Position numbers and translations under genes: made by a program
Notes under the pieces: generated by a model
Seen by the model: the letters and a program-made list of their open reading frames with translations, nothing else
Told to the model about the DNA's origin: nothing
Database searches by the model: none
Part shown: positions 15,349 to 23,887 of the stretch, in pieces
Position numbering within the stretch: position 1 is the stretch's first letter
Layout: each line of letters starts with the position of its first letter
Assembly (NCBI GenBank): GCA_947492375.1
Contig: CANLMI010000001.1
Coordinates: 1,302,001-1,366,000 of the forward strand
DNA from: an uncultured Kordiimonas sp.
GTDB taxonomy: Bacteria > Pseudomonadota > Alphaproteobacteria > Sphingomonadales > Kordiimonadaceae
DNA: 64,000 nt
Direction: 5' to 3'

Positions 15349-16836
15349 TTATGTATCTGACTGCTCAGATATTTCTTTCGACGGGTAGTTAAATGTACGT
15401 GCGGATGAATAGGGCATCAACTGTGGTTGGTCGATGCTTGTATTTTTCAGGTCTTGTTTTTTTGCATCGTTGTTTTTCTCTCGCGATACAACTTGGTCAA
15501 TCGTATACAAACAGAAAATAACACCAACTAATCCAAATATGGTTGCACCAATAGCCTGACCAATCAAAACACCTTCAGCGCCGTATAATTTAGCGCCGTA
15601 ATAAGCAAATGGGATCGTGCCAACTGTTGCCTTTCCAACGTTAAAGAATGTAGCCCGAAGTGGGTGCCCCAAGTTGTTAAAGGCCGCATTTGATAAGAAT
15701 AATATCCCCAGAAACATCGTAAGAGGCACAACCCAAGTGCTAAAGGTTCTAATCATAGAAGCAGAATCTGCACTGGCGCCAAATAAGAAAACAATAAACT
15801 CCTGACCAAAGAAAAATAGCGGCCACAATATAACAGTATAGCCTGCTATGAATTTCAAAGATGCGTAGATACTCTCTTTAACCCTGTCATATTTCTTGGC
15901 ACCCAAATTTTGCCCGATAATCGGGCCAATCGATCCAGAGAGAGAGAAAAACAAAGCGAAAGCAACCGGCGTTATACGAGCGACTATCGTATTACCAGCA
16001 ATCGCAGCGTCCCCAAAACTAGCAATTTCTGCAACTACGTATGCATTACCAATTGGTGTTGCAATATTCGTTAAGATGGCAGGCATCGCAACTTTCCACA
16101 TTGGGGCAAGATTGCGTTTAAATATCTTAAGGTTAATCAAAATGCCCAAATCATGTTTTACAAATATCAAATATAGCCCCGTACCTGCAAGCGATATCCG
16201 AGCAAATGCAGAAGCATACGCCGCCCCTTCGATTTGTAAATCAAGGCCAAAAATCAGAATTGGATCAAGAACAAGGTTTACTGTACTGCCAATAAGCGTC
16301 ACCATCATGGCACCTTTTGCATCACCCACAGCCCGCAAAACACCACCTGTACTCATTCCTAAACCTAAAAAGCCCAGTGTTGGGATGAGTATATACAAAT
16401 AATCAAGCGCCAAAGATAAAGTTCGACCCGAAGCGCCCAGCATTTCAAGGAGCGTCGAAGCCAATGGAAAGATCATAATCGAGGTTATAAGTGCGATCGC
16501 CGCACTAAAAAAGAGCGCTGTCATCACAACCTGTCTTGTTTTACGGTCTTTCCCTTCACCGACAGCCTTTGCTGTCACAACCCCCGTTGCAATTGAAAGC
16601 CCGATCGAAATCGAGGCTGTAAAAAACAAAATTGTTCCCGCGTATCCAATAGCCGCGGCAAGCTCTGTTTCGCCAAGTAAGCTGAGAAAATACATATCAG
16701 CCAAGTCAACGAAGAAAAGCGCCAACAGGCCAATCCCACCTGTTACGCTCATTATAACTATATGATTAAAGATCGAACCGGAGGTAAATCTCGATTTAAC
16801 CGCCTTGTGTTTGCTGTCGGCCAACTGTGGCTCCAT
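15349..16836 (-). CDS. MATE family multidrug efflux transporter
   Basis: About 495 residues from ATG 16836; an ATG at 16944 would add 36 residues of poor quality and no start has a clear ribosome site. Twelve hydrophobic segments in two similar halves. Typical MATE features are DLADMYFLSLLGETELAAA near the N-terminus, GVVTAKAVGEGK, and SGSIGPIIGQNLGAKKYDRV at the start of the second half. It exports cationic drugs or metabolites with Na+ or H+. It stands alone between convergent chrR and the haem operon. Confidence 0.85.
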   Translation of the reverse strand: MEPQLADSKHKAVKSRFTSGSIFNHIVIMSVTGGIGLLALFFVDLADMYFLSLLGETELAAAIGYAGTILFFTASISIGLSIATGVVTAKAVGEGKDRKTRQVVMTALFFSAAIALITSIMIFPLASTLLEMLGASGRTLSLALDYLYILIPTLGFLGLGMSTGGVLRAVGDAKGAMMVTLIGSTVNLVLDPILIFGLDLQIEGAAYASAFARISLAGTGLYLIFVKHDLGILINLKIFKRNLAPMWKVAMPAILTNIATPIGNAYVVAEIASFGDAAIAGNTIVARITPVAFALFFSLSGSIGPIIGQNLGAKKYDRVKESIYASLKFIAGYTVILWPLFFFGQEFIVFLFGASADSASMIRTFSTWVVPLTMFLGILFLSNAAFNNLGHPLRATFFNVGKATVGTIPFAYYGAKLYGAEGVLIGQAIGATIFGLVGVIFCLYTIDQVVSREKNNDAKKQDLKNTSIDQPQLMPYSSARTFNYPSKEISEQSDT

Positions 16837-17289
16837 TTTATTGATAGCGAAAAAGTATTGTCCCCTACATTTCGCCTTATGTTGCGTTCTCGAAAAGGTT
16901 ATAGATACACACGCCAGCAAGGCACGTGTTTTTTTCACCGTCATTTTTCATTTTTTGAATAAAAATAACATATGATAAATTTTTACCTTTACTTTCAATG
17001 TATTAGTGAAAAAATTAACCCGTTCAAGTGCTAATCAAAATTCCGTCAATCACTAACTTAAGATACAATGCATTCAAGTTTCAAAAGGGCACGCAAAAAC
17101 ACGTAAGCGCATACCGACTCTAACGCTGTTACCCCAATAATCGCTATTGGCCATGTGACATTGAAACAGAAAAACAGGAAATTTAAACATACCCATAATC
17201 AAGGTTAACACTATAGGTTTAATGCCGAAGGTTTGAGCCTTCTATTATTAAGTATCACTGTAGCAGAGATAGTTCTGGGCCTCTTATAT
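16837..17289. other. Intergenic region without a recognised gene
   Basis: AT-rich DNA upstream of the MATE gene and downstream of hmuV. It holds the MATE promoter region and a weak short hairpin (GAAGG/CCTTC near 17230) that could serve as hmuV terminator. No coding or RNA gene is supported. Confidence 0.5.
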
Positions 17290-18078
17290 TTATACACAAG
17301 CAACTATCGGCATGATGCTATTTCCAAAACGATGTACACTATATTCCAATTGCCAAATATCTGAAAGAATACTCGACGTCATCACTTTCGCAGGTTTACC
17401 ACTATAAGCAACCATGCCATGCTGCATAATATGTATCTTATCTGCAAACATCGATGCCATTGCCATATCATGCAAGACAGCAACAATACCGTAACCGCGT
17501 TTTGCATAACTTTTCAAAAGGCTTAAAATATTCACTTGATGTTTAGGGTCGAGCGCGCTGATTGGCTCATCCAGTAAAAGATATTTAGGTGCAGGTAGAG
17601 TTGCTTGATCACTCCACATTTGTGCCAAAACACGGGCGAGGTTAACGCGTTGCCGCTCACCACCTGAAAGAGTGGAAATATCTTGCTCCATAAGAGCAAC
17701 AGTATCTGTCTGCTCCATCGCTTCGCGTGCAATACGAAGGGCATTTTTGCATTCAGGTGCTTCACCGTGCGGGATACGCCCCATCAAAACAATATCGAGG
17801 GCAGTAAAAGCAAAACTGGCATTACTAAGTTGAGGTAGAACACCTCGTATAGTTGCCTGTTCTTGAAAAGTCAGTGAATTATGCGGCATTTTACCGAAAT
17901 AAACAGTGCCAGATGACGGTAATAAGTCGCCAGACAATACACCTAGTGCCGTTGATTTTCCTGCGCCATTAGGGCCAATTATAACAGCAAGCTCGCCCGG
18001 ATTAACCGTTAACGATACATTTTTGATGAGCTGTTTTTTACCAACTTTAAAACCGATATTTTCCATGCGTAAGGTCAT
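17290..18078 (-). CDS. hmuV: Haem ABC transporter ATPase HmuV
   Basis: 262 residues from ATG 18078, which overlaps the hmuU stop (ATGA). Walker A is IIGPNGAGKST, the signature LSGGERQRVNLARVLAQ, Walker B YLLLDEPISALD, and the switch His is in VAVLHDMAMA. This set with HmuTU neighbours identifies the ATPase that drives haem import into the cytoplasm. It is the last gene of the haem operon. Confidence 0.92.
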   Translation of the reverse strand: MTLRMENIGFKVGKKQLIKNVSLTVNPGELAVIIGPNGAGKSTALGVLSGDLLPSSGTVYFGKMPHNSLTFQEQATIRGVLPQLSNASFAFTALDIVLMGRIPHGEAPECKNALRIAREAMEQTDTVALMEQDISTLSGGERQRVNLARVLAQMWSDQATLPAPKYLLLDEPISALDPKHQVNILSLLKSYAKRGYGIVAVLHDMAMASMFADKIHIMQHGMVAYSGKPAKVMTSSILSDIWQLEYSVHRFGNSIMPIVACV

Positions 18079-19214
18079 GACCGAACTCTTACATTTCGCC
18101 GCATCAATAACCACAAAAAGAAAGGGCCACCAACCGCGCTGGTGACAAGGCCAACGGGTAATTCAGCAGGCGCAATGATGGTTCTGGCACACAGGTCAGC
18201 AAACAATAATAACATCGCCCCCATTAAAGCCGACCCAATAATAACAGTGCGGTTGTCAGGCCCAGAAATTTGACGAACAAGGTGAGGTACAATCAGACCA
18301 ATAAAACCAATAATCCCAGCAACAGAAACCGCAGCCCCCACAATCAGAGCAGAAAACAGTACAGCCTTTTTTGTCATTACCTTTATATCAATGCCCAAAT
18401 GCCTGGCTTCGTTTGCGCCCAGTAAATACGCATTTAAAGGAACGGCCAATCGAATAAGCCCAGCACACCCCACAGCGATCAACACGCTTACGGGCAACAA
18501 ACTTTGCCAACTAATACTGCCGAGCCCACCCATCATCCAGAATGTCAAAAGTCGAAGCTGGGTATCATCGCTTAAAAACTGCAAAACCCCGATACCCGCC
18601 ATTGCAACAGCGTTCAACGCAACCCCGATTAACAACATTGTGGCCGCAATATCACCCCGCGCTGTGCGGCCAATCATATAAACAGTCACGGTCGCTGCGA
18701 GCCCCCCCAAAAAGGCAGCTACGGGCAAAATATACGCCGTTATATCAACATTGAATAAAATAACCTGACCAGAGAGCAAAACAATAACCGCCACCGCAGA
18801 CAGGGCGGCACCAGACGAAACACCGATTAAGCCAGGTTCGGCCAACGGGTTTCGGAAAAGCGACTGCAAAACTGCCCCGCTAATACCGAGCGCCCCGCCA
18901 ACAATAATCGCAGAAGCAACGCGCGGCAGCCTAATTGATAACAAGATACTACTTTCATGCGGCGCAAAATACGCCTTGAAGCCGTCAAAAGGCAATACAC
19001 TGTCGAGCAAAATAGCGATAACGGAAGTCGCTGAAATATTATATGCCCCTACCAGCGTGCTGATGAATGCAAGTACAACCATCATACATCCCAACAATGT
19101 AATAAGGGGGCGGTATTTCCTGAAATCAGCCATAGTTATAGATTTCAGACTTAACCGCCCCCTAAGCCCAACCATTAAATGGTCGGCTTTCTGGGAAGTT
19201 ATGTCATTCGGCAT
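18075..19214 (-). CDS. hmuU: Haem ABC transporter permease HmuU (FecCD family)
   Basis: 379 residues with about ten hydrophobic segments. FecCD-family motifs are visible: RLPRVASAIIVGGALGISGAVLQSLFRNPLAEPGLIGVSSGAA in the first half and GFIGLIVPHLVRQISGPDNR in the second. A GAGGGT ribosome site supports ATG 19214. It is co-translated with hmuV and lies 18 bases after hmuT. The N-terminal about 35 residues precede the first membrane segment and are longer than usual. Confidence 0.92.
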   Translation of the reverse strand: MPNDITSQKADHLMVGLRGRLSLKSITMADFRKYRPLITLLGCMMVVLAFISTLVGAYNISATSVIAILLDSVLPFDGFKAYFAPHESSILLSIRLPRVASAIIVGGALGISGAVLQSLFRNPLAEPGLIGVSSGAALSAVAVIVLLSGQVILFNVDITAYILPVAAFLGGLAATVTVYMIGRTARGDIAATMLLIGVALNAVAMAGIGVLQFLSDDTQLRLLTFWMMGGLGSISWQSLLPVSVLIAVGCAGLIRLAVPLNAYLLGANEARHLGIDIKVMTKKAVLFSALIVGAAVSVAGIIGFIGLIVPHLVRQISGPDNRTVIIGSALMGAMLLLFADLCARTIIAPAELPVGLVTSAVGGPFFLWLLMRRNVRVRS

Positions 19215-19232
19215 AGCGTTACCCTCGCCAAT

Positions 19233-20105
19233 TTATCTGGCTGCTACATCAATGCCAGAGTGTATCTTACTTGCAAGCAGGGCAATAGCTTCCGGTGTAC
19301 GCGGCCCAAAGCCCAGTAAAAGCAAACCGTCCATTGATATCAAATTGCCCGCTTTACCTGCTGGCGTCATAGCAATCTGCGGGATTGATAATATTTTATC
19401 CGCGCCGCCACTTTGCATAACAACATGATCCATCATCAGGATGAAGTCTGGTTTTGCAGCGATAGCAGCTTCTGGCGTTAATGGTTTGTATCTATCAATG
19501 GCTGCCCCTGCGTTGATACCACCAGCAAGTGCAATAATCGCATCCGCCTCGGTATCATTTCCTGCCACAACTGGCGTGCCGTTAGCTGCACTTAAGACAA
19601 ACATAACTCTGGGTCTATCATTAAACGCCCGCACTTGTGACCGGACAACCGAAAATGCGCTTTCAATCGAGCCAGCAAGCGTATCCCCTGAAGTATCGAG
19701 TGCCTTTGCAATACTATGCACACGCGCTACAACAGATTTGATCGTACCCCCGTCAGGCGTTCTAATAATGCAAACACCTGCCCTACTTACCTGATCCAAT
19801 ATAGCGTCAGGGCCTGCATCAGCGTCAGCAATGATAAGGTCTGGAGATAGAGATAACAGACCTTCTGCTGATACGGCGCGGTAATACCCAAGCTTGGGCA
19901 ATGTGTTCGCAGCAGCGGGATACGATGATGTCGTATCAACACCAACCAAACGCTTTTCTTCACCGAGGGCATAAACAATCTCGGTTATAGTGCCTCCAAG
20001 CGCAATAACACGCTCACCCTTGCTATCACAAGTATCTGCCAAAAGCGGAAAAGTAAGCACAAAAGCCAATGCAGCACTGACAGTCCCTAGAATAGTTAAT
20101 CTCAT
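19233..20105 (-). CDS. hmuT: Periplasmic haem-binding protein HmuT
   Basis: 290 residues with a signal peptide (1-23). The mature protein begins with ERVIALGGTITEIVYALGEEKRLVGVD, the start of the class III binding protein fold; YPAAANTLPKLGYYR and SAEGLLSLSPDLIIA are haem/vitamin B12-type binding protein motifs. It carries haem from the outer-membrane receptor to HmuUV. It overlaps the hmuS stop by 4 bases. Confidence 0.88.
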   Translation of the reverse strand: MRLTILGTVSAALAFVLTFPLLADTCDSKGERVIALGGTITEIVYALGEEKRLVGVDTTSSYPAAANTLPKLGYYRAVSAEGLLSLSPDLIIADADAGPDAILDQVSRAGVCIIRTPDGGTIKSVVARVHSIAKALDTSGDTLAGSIESAFSVVRSQVRAFNDRPRVMFVLSAANGTPVVAGNDTEADAIIALAGGINAGAAIDRYKPLTPEAAIAAKPDFILMMDHVVMQSGGADKILSIPQIAMTPAGKAGNLISMDGLLLLGFGPRTPEAIALLASKIHSGIDVAAR

Positions 20106-21169
20106 GATACTGCCTCGGAACTCACTAGACTTTCAGCAAGTTTTGACCACTCAGGTAATTCCTTTACGCCAGGTTTGCGTTCACCGAACATCAACAGGAT
20201 TTCTTGACCATCAGCATCAAACACCTCAAGTGACGTAACAACACCATCTCGTGTTGGTTTACGAACAATCCATGCCTCAGCAATTTCCTGATCTTTTACA
20301 TGTAGGTCAAAGCCCGGATCCAAAACATTCAGCCAGCCCTGCGCCTTAACAACGCGTTTAATTGGCCCTGTGTGGATTTGAATACAGCCACGGTTACCGA
20401 CAAACACCATAATTGAAAGACCCGTTTCCGCCGCATTTTTCAACGCCTTTTCAAAAGCATCAACAGGAACCGGCGATGCTAAATCATCACCTGCAAGCCG
20501 CAAGGCTTGTGTTCGTGCAACATCAAATTCACGCAGTAACCCCATAAAATCATGCGTGTCCTGCATTGCCTGCCAATGCGCCTGAAAAGCGTCTATATCA
20601 ACGTCGCTGTCAGCCCTTTCAGTCTTTGGTGCAGGCGCCTTGGATGTCGTAATAAGGGGCTGTTGTTCATCTGATATAAATTGCCTGACAAGGGTATCGT
20701 ATTCTTCCTTATTGCTGTTATCGGTCAGATAAACTTTGTGAACGGACGTGCCTGTTAAATCAAAAAATTGAAGGCTGTAACGCGGGCCATTTTTGGTTTC
20801 TTCCGTCACTGCAAAGCCGAAATGCCAGTTTCCAAAGAAAATTCTTAAATCAATCTCACGGTTCACAACAAGGCCATGACTTGGCTGAACTGAAACCTTG
20901 GCGAATTTACCGACTTTCTCATGAACGGCATTATCATTGCGTGTAATAACCAAAACTTCGCCGAGTTTAGGTAATTTTTTGAGCAATTTACCCCAGTCAC
21001 CCTGGAGACGAATGGCGCTGTCACCACATGATGTTGCGACAAGCTCGCCCTCGCTTACACCGAGTTCAGTTGCCGCATTACGAATGCGAACATTGGGGTT
21101 TTCGCGCTTAAATGTTTGCCATTGCTGCGCCAACTGTGTTGGTGTGGACAGATCAACATGCTCGTTCAT
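20102..21169 (-). CDS. hmuS: Haem-degrading/carrier protein HmuS
   Basis: 355 residues made of two repeated HemS/ChuX-type halves (about 25-165 and 190-345), each with the beta-sheet pattern of the family, e.g. VLVITRNDNAVHEKVGKF and IMVFVGNRGCIQIHTGPIKRV. It receives haem in the cytoplasm and releases iron. GGAGG stands before the ATG at 21169. Confidence 0.88.
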   Translation of the reverse strand: MNEHVDLSTPTQLAQQWQTFKRENPNVRIRNAATELGVSEGELVATSCGDSAIRLQGDWGKLLKKLPKLGEVLVITRNDNAVHEKVGKFAKVSVQPSHGLVVNREIDLRIFFGNWHFGFAVTEETKNGPRYSLQFFDLTGTSVHKVYLTDNSNKEEYDTLVRQFISDEQQPLITTSKAPAPKTERADSDVDIDAFQAHWQAMQDTHDFMGLLREFDVARTQALRLAGDDLASPVPVDAFEKALKNAAETGLSIMVFVGNRGCIQIHTGPIKRVVKAQGWLNVLDPGFDLHVKDQEIAEAWIVRKPTRDGVVTSLEVFDADGQEILLMFGERKPGVKELPEWSKLAESLVSSEAVS

Positions 21170-21301
21170 AATAGCCTCCGTTTCCTAGCTATGGGATTTG
21201 ATAAAATGCCCAATCACTGAGTATGATGTATGAAGGCTGGCTTGCGGCTGGAAGGAAAGCTACTCGTTTGGAAAAGTTACCGCTGGCTGGCTAAGAAATT
21301 T

Positions 21302-21475
21302 TTATTTCGTCAAAATTAATTTGTTTTGGCTTGTCCGGCGCAAACGATACTCAACGCCTTCGTGCATGATAATAACTTCGCTACTCCCTTGTAAAATTGT
21401 ATCACTTGTTACAATTGGCTTATGGGGAACATAAGTCTTTTTACTGGCTACACTCAGTGTTTGTCTCGTTTGCAT
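21302..21475 (-). CDS. hemP: Hemin uptake protein HemP
   Basis: 57 residues from ATG 21475, chosen because GAAGGA lies just upstream; longer in-frame starts run back into hmuR. The C-terminal half SSEVIIMHEGVEYRLRRTSQNKLILTK is the HemP family signature (EY.LR.T...KLILTK). In other proteobacteria HemP/HmuP activates haem receptor genes or aids uptake. It lies 38 bases after hmuR in the same operon. Confidence 0.88.
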   Translation of the reverse strand: MQTRQTLSVASKKTYVPHKPIVTSDTILQGSSEVIIMHEGVEYRLRRTSQNKLILTK

Positions 21476-21512
21476 ATTTCGTCCTTCGCCTTTTTTCATT
21501 GCCCAAACTGTT

Positions 21513-23582
21513 TTAACCGCCAAACTGATGCGACAGCGTAATCCGAAAACTACGACCCGGCTGTTCAATAACCGTTGGGTGGATTGAAAACTCTTCATCA
21601 AATACATTATCAATGCCCGCTGTAACGGTAAAACCACCCAGCGCCTTGGGTACCCATGTCACAAACAGATCAACAGTTTCATAACCGTCGGTTTCAACAC
21701 TGCCATCTGGTACATCACGCTGTGCTGATGCGACCGTCGCCCGACCACCAATACGCAGCCCCCAATCAGGAATTGTCCCGTTCAACGCGAATGTTAAGCT
21801 ATCTTGCGGTATTGAACCAAGCCCCGTATCATTGGTCTGGTCATCACCATCAACCGTGAAACCGCTCAGTGACGCAGAAAAATATGTGCTCTCAAACCGT
21901 GCCTCGGCTTCAAAACCTGAAATTTTTGCGTCAATGTTTGAGTTAACAGTTGAACCAAAAAATACGGTTGGGCCAAATGGCGGCGTAAATTGCGGTGGCC
22001 GCGTTGGATCGATAAAAGAGACTACCTGATTAACATAGTCATCAATGTCACTGGAAAAGTATGTTGCAGAAGCCTGAAAGCCGATATCGCTCGCCTCATC
22101 TTCAAAACGAACCCTTGCCCCAAACTCGAACGATTCTGCCTGTTCTGAGAGTAAATCAGGGCTTGGGGCAAATTCATTGATAACAAGCGTATTTGGCCCT
22201 AACCCATTTGGCACAACAAAATGAACACCGTTGCTGAACAGCTCAGTTAAACTCGGCGCACGAAATGCCTCTGCCCAACTCCCCCAAACATAAAGCCAAT
22301 CAGACGGGGTGATGCCAACCGCGATACGCGGTGTAAAAGCATCTTCGCTTCTATCATTTCCAAGATCAGTTTCCTGACTGAAATCATCATAACGAATGCC
22401 CGGAATGACCGAGATAACATCAAATAACTCAATTTCCGCCTGCGCATAAAAAGCCGTAAAAGAACGCTCTGCATCAGGAAACTGCAGCCGATCGCCGCCG
22501 TCTCTTGTACCTGATTGTTCATCTCTGAACCATTCAAAACCATACGTAAGCGCGAGCGATACATCGCTATCAGCACCAAAAGTTGACGTGTTATTGATAT
22601 CAATCCCACGGCTGGAGAAATCAGAAACATCCAAACGGTCATCAATGAAGCGATCTTCCGTAACATCGATATCAGTATAATATGCGCTTGCCGTTAGGTT
22701 AATAAGCGCATTATCCGGATCGTTAAAACGGTACGTAGTTCTAACATTACGTTCACGGGTATCACGGTCAACAACTGTATTTGGTGATGAAACGCTGTCA
22801 GCGGCGGTTGGGTTTTCCCCTTCGTTATCATAACTATCAGCAACAATTTCAAGGCGGTGATGCGGCGCTAAATTAATCCCTACATTGATCAGACCGTTTA
22901 CCAAACGGTCTTCCGTATCGATAATGGGGTTACCGCTCCCCCCCTCAAGGTCATTAAATATCTGCCGGTAAACAATATTTCCAAAAACATCAATGGGGCC
23001 AGACTTTCCGAACAAACCTGCGGATGTCAAAAGTTCATCGCCGTTAGATTGATACCCAACCTTCATACGGCCACCAAAGCTCTCCCCTTCACGAAGCAAA
23101 TCATTCGCGCCGATTGTTTCTACCGAAATCACACCGCCTAACGCCCCACTACCATATAGAGCACTTGCGCTTCCCCGTATCACCTCAATCCTGTTTACAA
23201 GATCAGGATCAACGAAGAAGCGGCCCCGGTGTGCCAAGTCAAAATTCTGCCGTGCTCCATCAAGCCGAATAACTACCTGATTATCGAGAAAGCCACGAAT
23301 ATTTGGCTCTTCTGATATTCTGCGGCTTCCACCTTGAATCGCAACACCCGGCACCCCCTCAAGAACATCAGCATATGAAAGAGGTTGAAAAAGCTCGATA
23401 TTGTCACGTGAAATAACGCTTACGGCTGTCGGCGTTGTAAAAACCGGACGCTCTACACGGGTCGCTGTTACAGTAATTTCTTCGATAGCTTCTGCCTCAG
23501 CAGATACCTCTGCATTTACAGGCATGGATGCGATAATAGTTCCAGCCATGAGCGCAGTAATAAGGTTTATATTTCTTTGCAT
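21513..23582 (-). CDS. hmuR: TonB-dependent haem/haemoglobin receptor HmuR
   Basis: 689 residues from ATG 23582 (GGTGGGA upstream; a TTG 12 bases earlier is less likely). Signal peptide 1-26, plug domain with IEEITVTATRVERPVF (TonB box region) and DNIELFQPLSYADVLEGVPGV, then a 22-strand barrel, with a short IDNVFDEEFSIHP box and C-terminal ITLSHQF. It takes up haem across the outer membrane. The FRAPSLTELF motif is typical of the haem/haemoglobin receptor family. A Fur-like site lies about 140 bases upstream. Confidence 0.88.
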   Translation of the reverse strand: MQRNINLITALMAGTIIASMPVNAEVSAEAEAIEEITVTATRVERPVFTTPTAVSVISRDNIELFQPLSYADVLEGVPGVAIQGGSRRISEEPNIRGFLDNQVVIRLDGARQNFDLAHRGRFFVDPDLVNRIEVIRGSASALYGSGALGGVISVETIGANDLLREGESFGGRMKVGYQSNGDELLTSAGLFGKSGPIDVFGNIVYRQIFNDLEGGSGNPIIDTEDRLVNGLINVGINLAPHHRLEIVADSYDNEGENPTAADSVSSPNTVVDRDTRERNVRTTYRFNDPDNALINLTASAYYTDIDVTEDRFIDDRLDVSDFSSRGIDINNTSTFGADSDVSLALTYGFEWFRDEQSGTRDGGDRLQFPDAERSFTAFYAQAEIELFDVISVIPGIRYDDFSQETDLGNDRSEDAFTPRIAVGITPSDWLYVWGSWAEAFRAPSLTELFSNGVHFVVPNGLGPNTLVINEFAPSPDLLSEQAESFEFGARVRFEDEASDIGFQASATYFSSDIDDYVNQVVSFIDPTRPPQFTPPFGPTVFFGSTVNSNIDAKISGFEAEARFESTYFSASLSGFTVDGDDQTNDTGLGSIPQDSLTFALNGTIPDWGLRIGGRATVASAQRDVPDGSVETDGYETVDLFVTWVPKALGGFTVTAGIDNVFDEEFSIHPTVIEQPGRSFRITLSHQFGG

Positions 23583-23887
23583 TTGTCCCACCAAATCTAC
23601 ATTGCTATTTTCTCAAATCAGCAACTTGATGACCTGGCTGGCGAATACGCTGGCTCGGTTAAAATTAATTCAGCCATATAACGGCTGATCACGATTCGGT
23701 GTATTGTATATTGCAATTGCGAATGATTATCAATATTAAATTGTAAGAATATGCCCTTACCAATTGCTGATACTCAAACAATGTAGCTTATAATTGTTTC
23801 CATATTCGTATTTACATCAGCCATTTTAATGGGCCATCGGCTATTATTTTTTTATATAACCAACCACTGTATACTAGAATAACTCTA
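23583..23887. other. Intergenic region upstream of hmuR
   Basis: About 300 bases, AT-rich, holding the hmuR control region on one side and the end of the S9 peptidase gene on the other. No gene seen apart from the Fur-like site. Confidence 0.5.
23717..23737. promoter_or_regulatory. Possible Fur/Irr-type operator upstream of hmuR
   Basis: GCGAATGATTATCAATA (23719-23735) contains the ATTATC half-element and resembles the Fur consensus (GATAATGATAATCATTATC) in imperfect form. Its place upstream of a haem receptor operon supports iron control. Confidence 0.4.

Noticed and set aside
15896-16402. 168-residue plus-strand frame inside the MATE gene
   Set aside because: Mirror of MATE hydrophobic segments; no start signal.
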